NCBI GenBank assembly: GCA_005888525.1
Contig: VBAB01000249.1
Location: 1,921 to 7,606 of the forward strand
Direction: 5' to 3'
Source: Alphaproteobacteria bacterium
Lineage (GTDB): Bacteria; Pseudomonadota; Alphaproteobacteria; Rhizobiales; Hyphomicrobiaceae
Length of the DNA: 5,686 nucleotides
Shown here one piece after another: positions 1 through 5,686 of this stretch (the first letter of the stretch is position 1; the number at the start of each line of letters is the position of its first letter). The notes beneath the pieces are model-generated. The model was given only the letters and a program-made list of their open reading frames with translations, made no database searches and was not told where the DNA came from. The translations under genes and the position numbers were made by a program.

Positions 1-459
1 CGCCGAGTGGTCGCCGGCTGCGACGCCGAGCCGCGTGTGTCCGTCGATGATGCGCGCCCTGCGGCCCGCTACCGTGATGTCGGCCACCATGGCCGCTGCC
101 AGGCCGGCACCGACGCAGGGTCCCTCGATCGCCGCCACGATCGGCTTGGTGCAGTTGATGACGTTGTAGACGAGGTCGCCCGCCTCCTTCCACACGCGCG
201 TGCGCGTCGCCCAGTCGTTGGCCATCACCTCGACCATGCCGAGATCGCCGCCGGCGGAGAAGACGCCGCCGTCGCCGCGCAGCACCGCCACCGACACGTC
301 GGGATCGCGGTCGATGTCGCGCCACACCTCCGCCAGCTCGCGATGGCCGTCGGCATCGAGCGCGTTGAGCTTGCCCGGCTTGGACAGGATCACCTCGAGG
401 ATGCGCGGGCGCGGACGCCCGAACTTCAGGGACTTGTAATGGGCATACCGGTCGGTCAT
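1..459 (-). CDS. Crotonase-fold (enoyl-CoA hydratase/isomerase family) protein, 3' end outside window
   Basis: The first 153 residues are visible, starting at ATG 459-457; the C-terminus lies beyond base 1. Crotonase-fold proteins act on acyl-CoA thioesters in the cytoplasm, using two backbone NH groups as an oxyanion hole. Visible family hallmarks are SKPGKLNALD (residues 26-35), the first oxyanion-hole segment FSAGGDLGM (67-75), TKPIVAAIEGPCVGAGLAAA (104-123) and the ADI strand (126-128). In rat mitochondrial enoyl-CoA hydratase the catalytic residues are Glu144 and Glu164; by alignment these positions are Ala121 and His141 here. A classical hydratase reaction is therefore doubtful, and isomerase, decarboxylase, thioesterase or an unrelated crotonase activity is possible. 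The start is supported by GGGAG seven to eight bases upstream. It follows fadH on the same strand with a 24-nt gap, so the two are probably co-transcribed. The family call is secure; the reaction is not. Confidence 0.9.
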   Translation of the reverse strand, partial: MTDRYAHYKSLKFGRPRPRILEVILSKPGKLNALDADGHRELAEVWRDIDRDPDVSVAVLRGDGGVFSAGGDLGMVEVMANDWATRTRVWKEAGDLVYNVINCTKPIVAAIEGPCVGAGLAAAMVADITVAGRRARIIDGHTRLGVAAGDHSA

Positions 460-483
460 CCCGCTTCTCCCTTTTGGGCAATC

Positions 484-2505
484 TCAGAAGCTGTAGGCCA
501 GCCGCGTGCCCTGGTCGATGGCGCGCATGGCGTCGAGCTCGGCCGCGCGCTCGGCCCCGCCGATCACATGCGCCGCAACTCCGCGGGCGACGAGCGCGTC
601 ATAGAGCGAGCGCTCCGGCTCCTGGCCGGCGCAGACGACGACGGTGTCGGCCGACACGACGCGTTCCACGCCCTCCACGGAGATGTGCACGCCGGCATCG
701 TCGATCCGGCCGTAGGTGACGCCCGACACCTGCGCGACCTTGCGCTTGGCGAGCAGCAGCCGCAGCACCCAGCCGGTGCTGACGCCGAGGCCGCGGCCCA
801 TGCGTCCGGGCTTGCGCTGCAGCATCACCACCTGGCGGCCGGGCGCCGCGGCGGCCTCCCGGCCGAGCCCACCCCTGCCGGCGATTGCCGTGTCGATGCC
901 CCATTCGGCCCGGAAGTGCTCCGGCGCAGCCGCCACCTCCTGGGGCGCCGAGGTGAGGAACTCGGCGACATCGAAGCCGATCCCGCCCGCGCCGATGACC
1001 GCCACGACGGGGCCGGCCTGGCGCGCACCGCTGAGGATGTCGACGTAGCTCACGCACTTGGCGTGGCCGATACCGGGTATGGTGGGCACCCGAGGGATGA
1101 CCCCGGTCGCCACCACGACCGCATCGAAGCCTGCGGTCGCCAGCTCGTCGGCCTCCGGCCTTCGCCCCAGCTGCAGGGCGACGCCGAGCCGCTCGATGCG
1201 GCGGCCATAGTAGCGCAGCGTCTCGTCGAACTCCTCCTTGCCCGGCACGTTGCGGGCGAGATTGAGCTGGCCGCCGATCCTCCCTTGCGCCTCGTAGAGC
1301 GTCACGGCGTGCCCGCGCTCGGCCGCGGTGACGGCGCAGGCGAGGCCCGCCGGCCCGGCTCCGACGACGGCGATGCGCTTGGGGTCAACGGGCGCGGGGG
1401 CATCGAACTCGATCTCGCGACCGGCTTTCGGATTGACCAGGCAGGTCGCCACCCGTTTGGAGAAGATCAGATCGAGGCAGGCCTGGTTGCAGGCGATGCA
1501 CACGTTGATCTCGTCGGCGCGGCCCTCGCGCGCCTTGTTGGCGAACTCGGGATCGGCCAGCATCGGCCGCGCCATCGACACGAGGTCGGCGTCGCCGCGC
1601 GCCAGGATCGCTTCAGCGACCTCGGGGGTGTTGATGCGGTTCGAGGCAATGACGGGGATGCGCACCGCCTCCTTCAGCCGCCGTGCGGCGAACGCCCAGG
1701 CCGCGCGCGGGACTTTCTGGGCGATCGTCGGCACGCGCGCCTCGTGCCAGCCGATGCCCTGATTGATGATGTCGGCGCCGGCGGCCTCCACGGCCCTGGC
1801 CTCGGCGACAATCTCCTCGGCCGTCAGGCCGCCCTCCACCAGATCGATCGAGGACACACGAAAAATAATGAGGAAGTCGCGCCCCGTCCGCGCGCGGACC
1901 CGTCGCATGATCTCCGTGCCCAGACGCAGCCGGTTCTCGACGCTGCCGCCCCAGGCGTCGGTGCGGTCGTTGGTGCGCGGCGCGGTGAACTCGTTGATGA
2001 GATAGCCTTCCGAACCCATGATCTCGACGCCGTCGTAGCCGGCCTCGCGCGCCAGCACCGCAGTCGCCGCGTAGTCCTCGATGGTGCGCAGGATATCGGC
2101 CTCGCTCATGCGCCTGGGCGCATTGGAATTGATCGGCGAAGCGATCGCGGACGGCCCGACCGCCTCGGGGATGCGGGCATAGCGGCCCGCGTGCAGGATC
2201 TGCAGGGCTATCCTGCCGCCGGCGGCATGCACCGCGTCCGTCACAGGGCGATGCTCCGCCATCTGCTCGGCACTGTTGAAGATGGGCGCGCCAGGCTCCA
2301 TCAACCCTTCGTCGTTGGGCGAGAACCCACCTGTTATGATGAGCCCGGCGCCGCCCCTCGCCCGCTCCACGTAGAAGCGGGCGATGCGCTCGATCGGTCG
2401 GTCCATTGTCTCGAGCCGCGTGTGCATGGAGCCCATGACGACGCGGTTGGCGAGGGTCAGGAAGCCGAGGTCGAGGGGTTGGAAGAGGTGCGGGTAGGGG
2501 GACAT
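484..2505 (-). CDS. fadH: 2,4-dienoyl-CoA reductase (NADPH), FadH type
   Basis: This 673-residue protein matches E. coli FadH (672 residues) along its length. The enzyme uses NADPH, FAD, FMN and a 4Fe-4S cluster to reduce 2,4-dienoyl-CoA during beta-oxidation of unsaturated fatty acids in the cytoplasm. The N-terminal old-yellow-enzyme TIM barrel (about 1-330) has GSEGYLINEF with Tyr168 and GIGWHEARVPTIA with His254. These correspond to the E. coli active-site Tyr166 and His252. The cluster ligands are Cys336, Cys339, Cys343 and Cys355 (CIACNQAC, then ATCLVNP). The FAD-binding GAGPAG is at 382-387, and a second dinucleotide motif, VIGAGGIG, at 503-510 is expected to bind NADPH. The C-terminal VVCAGQEPERS and AIDQGTRLA are also FadH-like. 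ATG 2505 has AAGGA six bases upstream. All catalytic and metal residues are present. Close relatives in the trimethylamine dehydrogenase group share the architecture, but the similarity is strongest to FadH. It lies 24 nt before the crotonase gene. Confidence 0.95.
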   Translation of the reverse strand: MSPYPHLFQPLDLGFLTLANRVVMGSMHTRLETMDRPIERIARFYVERARGGAGLIITGGFSPNDEGLMEPGAPIFNSAEQMAEHRPVTDAVHAAGGRIALQILHAGRYARIPEAVGPSAIASPINSNAPRRMSEADILRTIEDYAATAVLAREAGYDGVEIMGSEGYLINEFTAPRTNDRTDAWGGSVENRLRLGTEIMRRVRARTGRDFLIIFRVSSIDLVEGGLTAEEIVAEARAVEAAGADIINQGIGWHEARVPTIAQKVPRAAWAFAARRLKEAVRIPVIASNRINTPEVAEAILARGDADLVSMARPMLADPEFANKAREGRADEINVCIACNQACLDLIFSKRVATCLVNPKAGREIEFDAPAPVDPKRIAVVGAGPAGLACAVTAAERGHAVTLYEAQGRIGGQLNLARNVPGKEEFDETLRYYGRRIERLGVALQLGRRPEADELATAGFDAVVVATGVIPRVPTIPGIGHAKCVSYVDILSGARQAGPVVAVIGAGGIGFDVAEFLTSAPQEVAAAPEHFRAEWGIDTAIAGRGGLGREAAAAPGRQVVMLQRKPGRMGRGLGVSTGWVLRLLLAKRKVAQVSGVTYGRIDDAGVHISVEGVERVVSADTVVVCAGQEPERSLYDALVARGVAAHVIGGAERAAELDAMRAIDQGTRLAYSF

Positions 2506-2524
2506 GGGCGATCCTTGCAGGACT

Positions 2525-2553
2525 CCCTCTCCTCATTTTTCACGGGGAGAGGG
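2525..2553. repeat. Palindrome between the methyltransferase gene and fadH (possible REP-like hairpin)
   Basis: Perfect 8-bp arms CCCTCTCC (2525-2532) and GGAGAGGG (2546-2553) flank a 13-nt loop. Read on the minus strand, the loop is A-rich. The hairpin sits in the 78-nt gap after the methyltransferase stop codon and ends about nine bases before the fadH Shine-Dalgarno. No T-run follows the stem in the direction of transcription, so a classical intrinsic terminator is not well supported. The CCCTCTCC/GGAGAGGG form resembles palindromes dispersed between genes in many GC-rich proteobacterial genomes; that likeness is from memory. It could attenuate or stabilise the message between the two genes. 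Confidence 0.6.
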
Positions 2554-2583
2554 GACCGCGCGGCAAAGGATGCGGGGGCGTGC

Positions 2584-3456
2584 TCAACGCTTGCCGAAGT
2601 GCGTTCCCTTGATGTTGTCGCCTTCCAGCTTGGTGAAGGGCACGAAGGGTACCGGCATGCCCCGGTAGATGTCGGAGCGCTTGACCGCGATCTGGCCGCC
2701 CGTCTCCTCCTTGACGACCTTGAGGATGTGCTGCGCGCCCGGCGGCCCGACCGGGATCACCATGATGCCGCCGGTCTTGAGCTGCTGCAGCAAGGGCGGA
2801 GGGATGTGATCGATGCCGCAGGTGACGATGATCTTGTCGAAGGGCCCCGCCTCCTGCCAACCGTAGTAGCCGTCGGCCTGCTTGCTGTTGATCGACTTGA
2901 ACTCGGTGTAGCCGCGCGCAATGAGCGCGTCGTGCAGGGCGCGCGTGCGCTCGGCCAGCGGCTTGATGATCTCGATGGTCCACACCTTGTCGGTGAGGTT
3001 GGACAGATACGCCGACTGGTACCCCGAGCCGGTGCCGATCTCGAGCACCTTCTCGCCCATCTTGACGTCGATGGAGCTCGTCATGCGGCCGACCACGCGC
3101 GGGCCGGTGATGGTCACGCCGAAGCCGATGCTGTGATAGTTGACGTCGTAGATCACGCCGCGGTCGCTGGGCAGGCAGAACTCGTCGCGCGGCGTCATCA
3201 GGAACGCCCGTTTGTTGCGCGCCTCCCACAGGTCGACGTGCCCTACCATGTTCTGGAACCGCTCGAAGCGCGCGCGCAGGTATCTCGGCTCCTCGCCGCG
3301 GTTCTCGACCATCCATCTGATGAACGACACGGCGCTGTCCATAGGCGGACCGGCGTCCCAGCTGTAGGGCTTCGGTACGGTTGCGCGCGCCGCCAGCGGA
3401 AGGGCTGCACTGGCTGCTGCCGCCGCCGACAACGTCAAGAACCTGCGTCGCTGCAT
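2584..3456 (-). CDS. Divergent protein-L-isoaspartate O-methyltransferase family protein with Tat signal peptide
   Basis: This is a 290-residue protein. Residues 1-25 read as a twin-arginine signal: QRRRFLTLS, then an Ala-rich hydrophobic stretch ending LPLAARA, with likely cleavage after Ala25. The mature part has a class I SAM-dependent methyltransferase fold: motif I VLEIGTGSGYQSAYL (137-151), IEII (161-164), ADGYYGWQ (194-201), FDKIIVTCGIDHIPPPLLQQ (206-225) and GGIMVIPVG (229-237). This order and spacing match the PCMT family, which methylates isoaspartyl residues in damaged proteins. The canonical GQTIS substrate loop reads GVTIT (113-117), and the usual TAAPPEIP reads TCGIDHIP. About 60 extra residues precede the core. 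ATG 3456 is preferred over an in-frame TTG at 3486 because the signal peptide and the nearest purine-rich sequence fit it. The fold is clear. Substrate, activity and periplasmic location are inferred. Confidence 0.87.
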   Translation of the reverse strand: MQRRRFLTLSAAAAASAALPLAARATVPKPYSWDAGPPMDSAVSFIRWMVENRGEEPRYLRARFERFQNMVGHVDLWEARNKRAFLMTPRDEFCLPSDRGVIYDVNYHSIGFGVTITGPRVVGRMTSSIDVKMGEKVLEIGTGSGYQSAYLSNLTDKVWTIEIIKPLAERTRALHDALIARGYTEFKSINSKQADGYYGWQEAGPFDKIIVTCGIDHIPPPLLQQLKTGGIMVIPVGPPGAQHILKVVKEETGGQIAVKRSDIYRGMPVPFVPFTKLEGDNIKGTHFGKR

Positions 3457-3459
3457 GTT

Positions 3460-3471
3460 TCCTGGCCCTTT
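3460..3471 (-). promoter_or_regulatory. Probable ribosome binding region of the methyltransferase gene
   Basis: On the minus strand AAAGGGCCAGGA precedes ATG 3456 by three bases. It offers two weak Shine-Dalgarno matches: AGGA, which is close to the start, and AAAGGG, nine bases away. This favours ATG 3456, which places the twin-arginine motif at the extreme N-terminus, over the upstream TTG at 3486. Confidence 0.45.
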
Positions 3472-3883
3472 CGTCGACCGATCCAACCCGGAGGAGCGCG
3501 GGTCCGCGCGCCAACCTGACTGTGCCCCATACTCCGATGTGGACCGAAATCACCCGGCTTTTTGGTGGCACAGCTCCTTAGCCCATGTGTCTGCCCATGC
3601 CCAAACTCGGCAATGCCTGCGTGCCCTTGATGCTGTGGCGTCTGAGGTAAGCGACGAGCGCCCCGTTGGCGACGCGGCATAGCCGTCAGGCAGATGCTTG
3701 TCCAGCACTTCGCTGATGATCTGTGCCTTGTCTGCGCCATCCGTGCGGCGCGTGAAAGCCTGCGCCGGCGCCATCGTCGAGGAGCGAGAGGGACGCACTG
3801 TCCGCTTGTCGCTGCCGCAGCGCCTGGCGGCAAGAGCTGCTGCCGGTCAGTTCACGCTCGAAATGGCAATCGACGAACGTACG

Positions 3884-3900
3884 GCGTCCCGACCGGACGC
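3884..3900 (-). terminator. Weak hairpin directly after the lactonase-family gene
   Basis: Six-base perfect arms GCGTCC (3884-3889) and GGACGC (3895-3900) enclose a 5-nt loop, starting at the base after the lactonase TGA. The position suits a transcription end, but no T-run follows on the minus strand. It may be a Rho-independent-like pause structure or a coincidence in GC-rich DNA. Confidence 0.3.
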
Positions 3901-4755
3901 TCAGCGTTCTATCCGCACGCGAGCGACGGGAAGCGGATGGCCGGCGACGTCGCTGCGCATCCGGTAAACCGTGCCGCAACTCTCGCTGGGGCCTCCCCGC
4001 GAGCCGGTCACGATATAGAGGTCTCGCAAGTCGTCACCACCGAAGCAGAGACTCGTCACCATTGGACGCGGCACCTGTATGTCGCGCAGATGCCGTCCGT
4101 CCGCCGCGAATACGGCGATCCGGCCCCCGTGCGCGTCAGCGACCCAGACGGAACCATCGACCGCGACCTTGAGACCATCCGGAACGCTGCCAGGCCCCAT
4201 GGCGGCGAAGGCGCGCCAGTGGCCGACGGCGCCATCGTCACCAACGTCGTAGACGCGGACGAGCTCGCGCCGGGCGTCGGAATGATAGAGCAGCCGACCA
4301 TCGGGCGAAAAGCCGAGGCCGTTCGTCAGTAAGATGCCGTCGGAGATCTTGCGGGCCTTACCATCCAAATCGATGACATAGAGGTTGCCCGGCTTCATCT
4401 CCTCACCTTTGAAGATGGCAAAGGCGATCGAGCCCACGTAGATGCGCCCGGTGCCGTCGGTCGTCAGATCGTTGAATCCGACCGCATCGTCGGCGGCTTT
4501 CCGATCGAGCAGTACTTTCATGCTGTGGTCGGCGAGGCTCACATGCACGATGTCACGGCCGCCCGCAACAAGGCCGCCGTCGGCGTGCAACGCCATGCCG
4601 CCGATGCCGCGCCGCTTCGGGACGGCGAGGGAGACCTTGTCCTTGCGATCCAGCAGGTGGATGCCGCCGCCGAGCACGTCGCTGAAATAGAGGCCGTGAG
4701 CCGGGTCCCAGACCGGGGCCTCGATGAGACCGTAGCCCGTCGCAAGCTCTTGCAT
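3901..4755 (-). CDS. SMP-30/gluconolactonase family hydrolase
   Basis: This 284-residue protein spans a whole SMP-30/regucalcin/gluconolactonase six-bladed beta-propeller. Family members hydrolyse sugar lactones with a divalent metal. By alignment to human SMP-30, the metal-site residues Glu18, Asn103, Asn154 and Asp204 are present here as Glu12 (LIEAPVWDPA), Asn95 (GFNDLTTDGTGR), Asn145 (LTNGLGFSPDG) and Asp193 (VPDGLKVAVDGSVWVAD). The late VTSLCFGGDDLRDLYIVT (233-250) matches the conserved TSxCFGG strand. No signal peptide is seen, so it is probably cytoplasmic. The frame stays open upstream to 5253, but that part overlaps the neighbouring oxidoreductase gene. ATG 4755 is chosen because it begins directly before the first blade and has GGAG six bases upstream. 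It lies 46 nt after the oxidoreductase gene on the same strand, which fits a dehydrogenase-then-lactonase pathway. The substrate cannot be read from the sequence. Confidence 0.92.
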   Translation of the reverse strand: MQELATGYGLIEAPVWDPAHGLYFSDVLGGGIHLLDRKDKVSLAVPKRRGIGGMALHADGGLVAGGRDIVHVSLADHSMKVLLDRKAADDAVGFNDLTTDGTGRIYVGSIAFAIFKGEEMKPGNLYVIDLDGKARKISDGILLTNGLGFSPDGRLLYHSDARRELVRVYDVGDDGAVGHWRAFAAMGPGSVPDGLKVAVDGSVWVADAHGGRIAVFAADGRHLRDIQVPRPMVTSLCFGGDDLRDLYIVTGSRGGPSESCGTVYRMRSDVAGHPLPVARVRIER

Positions 4756-4761
4756 TGGAAA

Positions 4762-4765
4762 CTCC
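4762..4765 (-). promoter_or_regulatory. Shine-Dalgarno deciding the lactonase start
   Basis: GGAG lies six bases before ATG 4755 on the minus strand. It supports that start over the longer in-frame extension that runs into the oxidoreductase gene. Confidence 0.6.
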
Positions 4766-4801
4766 GTTGCGCGCGCGGCCAGCTCCGACAACCGCCGCGG
4801 T

Positions 4802-5686
4802 TTACAGACGCAACTCGGGCACCGACATCCACCGGCCTTCGGCGACGCTGCGATACGCCAAGTCGGCGAGCTGCACTGCCTTTGCACCTTCCACCAGCGT
4901 CGGCACATAGGGCGCATCCTCGCCGACGTGGCGCAGAAACGCTTCCCAGCAATGCCGGAACGGGTTCTTGACCGGCAAGGTATCGGGCACCTCCTGCCAT
5001 TGCGCAAGGAAGTCCATGTTGGCGGGCCGGCCGCCGCCGAAGAAGGCTTCCGGCGTGTTGACCGCGCTTTGCGTGAAGCAGCGCATGCGACCGGCGACTG
5101 CCGAGCCCGCCGTGCCGTCGATCTGCACCACCATCGTGTCGTCCCGGCGCACGCGTGTGGCCCAGCTATTGGTGATGACGCCGACAGCGCCCCCGGCGAG
5201 CTTGAGCAGCGCGTGCGAGGTGTCCTCGACGTCAACGGTGTAGGGCTGCCCACGCTCGTCTACCCTCTGCGGGATGGCGGTCGACATCAACGCGCTCACG
5301 CCGGTCACGGGCGCAGCCAGCCGGTCGATCATGTAGCGCCAGTGCGCCATCATATCGAGCGCGATACCGCCGCCCTCGGCGCGTTTGTAGTTCCAGCTCG
5401 GGCGCTGGCATTCCTGCGTCGTGCCGTCGAAGACCCAGGACCCGGCATCGATCTTGATCGAGAGAACACGGCCAAAGAAGCCGGCATTCTTCACGAACAG
5501 CAATTTTGCGAACCCGGGCAGGAACAGCTTGTCCTGGATGACGCCGTGTTTCACGCGGGCCCTGTGCGCCAGGCGCGCCAGCTCCATCGCTTCGTCGACG
5601 GTGGGCGCTGTCGGCTTTTCGATATGGATGTGTTTGCCGGCGGCGATTGCTTGGCGCACACGGGCTGGACGATCGCCGGTTGCGGC
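4802..5686 (-). CDS. Gfo/Idh/MocA family NAD(P)-dependent oxidoreductase, 5' end outside window
   Basis: The last 294 residues are visible; the frame runs off the right edge, so the N-terminal GxGxxG nucleotide-binding motif is not seen. Family marks are AAGKHIHIEKPTAPTVDEA, with the conserved EKP at visible residues 23-25, and GGGIALDMMAHWRYMID, with Asp111 and His115 in the family's active-site D-x3-H position. A C-terminal alpha/beta domain follows (VDVEDTSHALLKLAGGAVG, then a conserved-looking AKAVQLADLAYRSVAEG near the end). Members oxidise or reduce sugars, inositols and related polyols using NAD(P) in the cytoplasm. A GTG at 5659 could be read as a start, but it would remove the conserved start of the Rossmann domain, and nine in-frame residues (AATGDRPAR) precede it. 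The gene is therefore truncated by the window, not short. The lactonase-family gene begins 46 nt downstream, suggesting one operon. The substrate is unknown. Confidence 0.92.
   Translation of the reverse strand, partial: AATGDRPARVRQAIAAGKHIHIEKPTAPTVDEAMELARLAHRARVKHGVIQDKLFLPGFAKLLFVKNAGFFGRVLSIKIDAGSWVFDGTTQECQRPSWNYKRAEGGGIALDMMAHWRYMIDRLAAPVTGVSALMSTAIPQRVDERGQPYTVDVEDTSHALLKLAGGAVGVITNSWATRVRRDDTMVVQIDGTAGSAVAGRMRCFTQSAVNTPEAFFGGGRPANMDFLAQWQEVPDTLPVKNPFRHCWEAFLRHVGEDAPYVPTLVEGAKAVQLADLAYRSVAEGRWMSVPELRL

Larger units (their letters stand above)
3457..3900. other. Intergenic stretch with no convincing gene
   Basis: This 444-nt region separates the lactonase-family gene from the methyltransferase gene. 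No open frame here, on either strand, gives a protein I recognise. Two minus-strand stretches have coding-like third positions but lie in different frames: about 3679-3741, encoding KAQIISEVLDKHLPDGY, and 3578-3685, encoding VANGALVAYLRRHSIKGTQA and ending in TAA. They may be remnants of a frameshifted small gene or chance. A GC-rich inverted repeat (GCGCGG at 3496-3501, CCGCGC at 3504-3509) lies in the probable leader of the methyltransferase gene. The promoter of that gene should be here, but I could not identify a reliable -35/-10 pair. Confidence 0.5.

Noticed and set aside
1613..2536. A 307-residue minus-strand frame overlapping fadH
   Set aside because: It is an out-of-frame shadow of fadH, Arg/Pro/His-rich with no family features.
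7..3519. A 1170-residue open frame on the plus strand, antisense to three genes
   Set aside because: It is codon-aligned with the crotonase, fadH and methyltransferase genes, which all share one minus-strand frame. It stays open because the sense codons TTA, CTA and TCA are rare in GC-rich DNA. The translation is low-complexity, rich in Arg, Ala, Gly, Asp and His, with no recognisable domain, while the opposite strand has clear homologues.
2540..3571. A 343-residue minus-strand frame overlapping the methyltransferase gene
   Set aside because: It is an alternate frame of the methyltransferase gene. Its Arg/His/Gln-rich translation lacks any motif, while the neighbouring frame carries the full SAM-binding pattern.
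3698..3967. An 89-residue plus-strand frame in the intergenic region (GRTVRLSLPQRLAARAAAG)
   Set aside because: It runs into the 3' end of the lactonase gene on the opposite strand, has weaker third-position bias than the genes, and matches no family I recognise.
4756..5253. A 166-residue N-terminal extension of the lactonase-family protein
   Set aside because: The extension overlaps the oxidoreductase gene in another frame and reads as Arg/Ser/Ala-rich shadow sequence. The propeller begins right after ATG 4755, which has its own Shine-Dalgarno.
1..5686. CRISPR arrays, tRNA or rRNA genes, insertion sequences, riboswitches
   Set aside because: No regularly spaced repeats, tRNA cloverleaf, transposase motifs with terminal repeats, or known riboswitch core were visible on either strand.

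Overview
The window is GC-rich, with codon third positions strongly biased to G or C. All five recognisable genes lie on the minus strand. Gene content and style suggest a Gram-negative, probably an alphaproteobacterium of the Hyphomicrobiales/Bradyrhizobiaceae or Rhodospirillales type: a FadH-type dienoyl-CoA reductase beside a crotonase, a Tat-signal protein, a Gfo/Idh/MocA oxidoreductase with an SMP-30 lactonase, and a CCCTCTCC/GGAGAGGG palindrome between genes. This placement is an inference; no marker gene is present.

In the direction of transcription (right to left) the first cluster is a Gfo/Idh/MocA-family NAD(P)-dependent oxidoreductase (4802-5686, N-terminus outside the window), followed 46 nt later by an SMP-30/gluconolactonase-family hydrolase (3901-4755). 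This pair fits oxidation of a sugar or polyol to a lactone and hydrolysis of that lactone. A short GC-rich hairpin directly follows the lactonase stop codon.

Next comes about 440 nt without a convincing gene (3457-3900). It holds at most a weak trace of a decayed small gene.

The second cluster begins with a divergent protein-L-isoaspartate O-methyltransferase-family protein carrying a twin-arginine signal peptide (2584-3456). A 78-nt gap containing an 8-bp perfect palindrome separates it from a full-length 2,4-dienoyl-CoA reductase, fadH (484-2505). The fadH gene is followed 24 nt later by a crotonase-fold acyl-CoA enzyme (1-459, C-terminus outside the window) that appears to lack both catalytic glutamates of classical enoyl-CoA hydratase. 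The last two genes probably form an acyl-CoA catabolic operon.

I do not see a clearly new multi-gene system. The most interesting points are the apparently exported SAM-dependent methyltransferase-fold protein, with altered substrate-site residues, and the non-canonical crotonase coupled to fadH.
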